A stretch of 64,000 nt of DNA, from contig NC_088708.1 of the NCBI RefSeq assembly GCF_963576615.1, positions 65,450,672 through 65,514,671 of the forward strand, in the 5' to 3' direction. Made by a program: the position numbers and the translations under genes. How positions within the stretch are numbered: position 1 is the stretch's first letter; every line of letters begins with the position of its first letter. This document shows positions 61,055-64,000 of the stretch, in pieces. Under the pieces are notes generated by a model that made no database searches, was not told the DNA's origin, and worked only from the letters and a program-made list of their open reading frames with translations. Source of the DNA: Watersipora subatra (lineage: Eukaryota; Bryozoa; Gymnolaemata; Cheilostomatida; Watersiporidae).

Positions 61055-62591
61055 ATTCTATAAAAACACTCTGAAGCTGCCTAGCAGTTGTTAGAGAAAA
61101 AATGATGGGAAAAAAGACAGTCAGAAAGGAGTAAAAGTGGTGAGGCAGGGCATAGTAATTTAGAATAAAATTAAAAAAATAAAATATAAAAACACAAATT
61201 TATAAATTAGGTTAATTTATAAAGTTCAGTTAGTCTGAACTACATTAGCTCCCTATCGTGACCTTCACCTAAACTAAACGTCGCTACCTAAACACTGTCC
61301 ATTTCCCGTAGTGTCAAGGCAACACCTTGACTTGCCTATCGTTAATGTAAAGGCGGTGAACAGTAGAAATCTCTATTACTTTTTATTGATGATTAATAAC
61401 TTTATTGATCTAGCTAACAGGATGAAATTTAGTTTTTTCATATAGTTTGTCTTTATGTAATATTATATAACACATTCATTATAATGCAATATGTAATTAC
61501 GAGAGAAATTTATTGTTAAGCTGCTTTGGGATAAGAACCAATTTAATGAAATATAATACAGTCTTATAGAAATATCTGCTCTAACATACAACATGAAGCA
61601 AGTATCAAAGGCATTAAGTTCTTATGTTGAGATATCAAAATCCTGCCTAAACTATGCCCAGAATATTTGTATATATCCTTCCACACGTATGACAAACATC
61701 ATTTTCTATTCCGTGACACAAACATACTACATCCACCATCGTATGTTCCAGTTTATGAACTCTCTGTTACTATAACCTTCAATTCACTATCCCGACTCCT
61801 CGGTAATACTATTAGACTAACAACTTTCAAAACACAAATATTCAACTCACCTAATAATTTTTGATTATTGATTAATAAATAATAATTAATGATTTCACTT
61901 AAGTGTTTTCCCTTTTTTGTTTTCTTTCTTTTAGCACGGAATAAAAAACATCATTTCGTTAGCGACTACCAATCCAGTTGAAAAGTTATACATACAACAA
62001 GAAACTAATAACATAGACAAAAAATTTAAGAACTAGTAGACTGCTGACCTTTGACCTGACCTTTGATCTGTTGAAACAGCAATTTAATATTGTTTTTTTT
62101 GACAGGCAGTACTTGGCTACAGACATATTCCTAAACATCACATACACGGACGTGATAGGTGAAGTTAGACAACAACAAGTCTACAATTGTATTAGCCGAC
62201 GACGGGAATGTTTTCATGACAAACAGAAAAACAGCAATAATGTATAGCTTATAGATTAAGGGCTTTGTTAGCCTGGAGACAGCATAAAGACAATAACTCT
62301 GTTTATCGCTGATCAACGCTACTGCTCGCGGGCAAGTGTGCTGAATGATTATAAAGTATTTCATTAGAAAATAAACCTGATTAAAATAGAGTTGTCTGTA
62401 CAGCAACCGCATATACCTGTACCCACTACCTGCTACCTCTTAGAGGAGGTCTATTAGTGCTTTGGTACTGTGTACCGGAGTGCAAACACAGCGTACTCGC
62501 GTAAACGATGAAATACTAGTCTCGCAGCAACTGTCATTGAGGAGAATAAAGATAAAGATATGTGTGACAGCCAATCACCACCACTGAAGCA
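61055..62591. other. No gene recognised
   Basis: AT-rich DNA with no splice-bounded frame, repeat or transposon end that I could support. Confidence 0.4.
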
Positions 62592-62881
62592 CTACATATT
62601 ACACAGACTGGTGTGGATGCTAGGTAAACTATTGGGAAAGGTTAGCAGCTGAAATCTTTCCCAAAGCATCCAGATTCCCTCGACAATGCATTTGGTTTGC
62701 GATGCACCTAGTCGACGAATAATCGTGGAAAAGGCAACTCCGATATACGGCGAAATAATGTAAACCATCGACCAAGGAAAATCCAGCAAGAGCACCATGA
62801 TCTTTAAACAACCGAGACTAATTCTCATCGGCCAACCTACTTGCCAATGCAACACGCCGTTTAATAGCATTAAAATGTGTA
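62592..62881 (-). CDS. Possible hydrophobic exon, membrane protein fragment
   Basis: A minus-strand frame opens after acceptor GATGTTTGCAG and reads WLHILMLLNGVLHWQVGWPM, then two hydrophobic spans and PYIGVAFSTIIRRLGASQTK. The last part is faintly like the loop after a helix in major facilitator transporters. Base composition is richer in GC than around it. No donor or partner exon is established, and an overlapping frame is also long. Confidence 0.2.
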
Positions 62882-62899
62882 GCCACTGCAAACATCTAC

Positions 62900-64000
62900 G
62901 AGTCGGCTATGCACTTTGCCGATGCGTAAGTAAGCCAGCCGTTATACTCTTACCCCCTTGCTGGTACAAACTTCCTTGAGTGCCATTCTCAGACTTTTAG
63001 ACCTGGAACTTAGGAGAGAAGGTAGAGGGCTGAGGGTGTGTTCTGCATCCCCCTCTAAACACACCTCCAAGGTGAAGGGGTACGCCTACAGAGAGTACAA
63101 ATGAGAAGACATCACCCTGACACAGTTGTGGCATGTGACATGTGATAAGACAACGACGGCTGTCGACAGCAATTTTCTCTTTTCACTTGTGGCTAACAAT
63201 ATCTACCCATCTGTCAGCGAGCCTACATGGTTTGCAACTCAGCTTTGTGTGTCTAGACCACAGTGTTGGCCTTACAGAGTTCACAAAGACTTTCCCTTAC
63301 TTCCAATGAATCTCTGAACCAAGCATTACAGTCAACGAGTTTTTGAGAAATACATGGCGTGCGTTGAGATGAAATGTAAAAAAACAGCATTTTCGTGGAA
63401 AAAACTGTTCAATTTTATAAATTTTGCAAAAAAGTAATTTCTAAAAAATATTTATTAAAAACTCAATGGGAATAAATAAAAAAATAAAATGGATAAATCC
63501 ATTTCATAATCTGGCCCATCGAGCATCATTGTTATAACAGTAGATTGATTCGGTGTTTTCCTGTTACGTTTGGTAAAGCGTGAAAGTGCGAAGTGCTTGA
63601 AAGACCTATCATGTCTCTTAAACGACCTCAACCCTCCAAATCGTCCAATAAAATTAAGGAAAGGAGGAAAATGTTTACAATTAATGAAATAGTGACTTGA
63701 AAAAATTAGCTTCCATTTTGCTGATTTTCACTATTCCTGGGAGGGGAGGGGTTATGCCCATCCTGATTAATTGAAAAAAATGAGGACGCACTATGAGTGT
63801 GTTTAAACATCTGTGCATCAGTGTTATGAATGACGAGTAAACTATTGAGTTTATTGTCACATTCCTCTATACTCTATAGAGAGCGGAGCTATTAGGAAGA
63901 GAGTCAGCCTAACAGGATAATAAATATACAACTTGGGAAGATATGCATGTTATCACAAGAGTAACAAACTTCTTCACCTCTAACACGGCAAGTTGAAAGA
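62900..64000. other. No gene recognised
   Basis: No splice-bounded exon, RNA gene or inverted repeat that I can support. A plus frame at 63126-63317 has no recognisable motif. Confidence 0.35.

Overview
The window is animal nuclear DNA from an AT-rich invertebrate. Coding sequence is split into short exons with GT-AG introns, intergenic DNA is full of inverted-repeat transposons, and the genes include an axonemal dynein (motile cilia), a TRIC cation channel and a microsomal cytochrome P450. A ciliated invertebrate, possibly a lophotrochozoan such as a mollusc or bryozoan, fits best. I cannot name the species from sequence alone. There are no bacterial operons, CRISPR arrays or rRNA genes.

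Layout, left to right. (1) 357-14416, minus: the first ten coding exons (656 codons, all splice phases agree) of a DNAH10-like dynein heavy chain, whose motor half lies beyond the left edge. Its introns hold three TTAA-flanked inverted-repeat transposons and a possible nested plus-strand gene. (2) 17854-24484, plus: an 11-exon gene for a 522-residue protein I do not recognise, with a 30-bp minisatellite in its first intron and a perfect 46-bp palindrome just upstream. (3) 25508-34998, minus: a complete TMEM38/TRIC gene in six exons (283 residues), including an 18-nt microexon. It is convergent with gene 2. (4) 35110-38968, plus: a provisional six-exon chain of unknown function, its start 111 bp from the TRIC start and divergent from it. 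(5) 41500-45460, minus: a complete CYP2-clan P450 in six exons (487 residues), with a TATA box and a poly(A) signal. (6) 45557-64000: mostly gene-poor DNA with a dead LINE reverse-transcriptase fragment, several inverted-repeat transposon families, a tRNA-like remnant, a trinucleotide microsatellite split by a transposon, and two or three isolated candidate exons.

The genes do not form a functional cluster: dynein heavy chain acts in cilia, TRIC in ER/SR counter-ion flow, and the P450 in ER oxidation. The most repeated theme is short non-autonomous DNA transposons whose ends sit at TTAA. Three sequence-distinct families share the pattern TTAA followed by AG. The strongest new material is the unidentified 522-residue protein, the 35110-38968 exon chain, the TTAA element families and the perfect palindromes. 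All exon boundaries were worked out by eye from splice signals, phase and reading frame.
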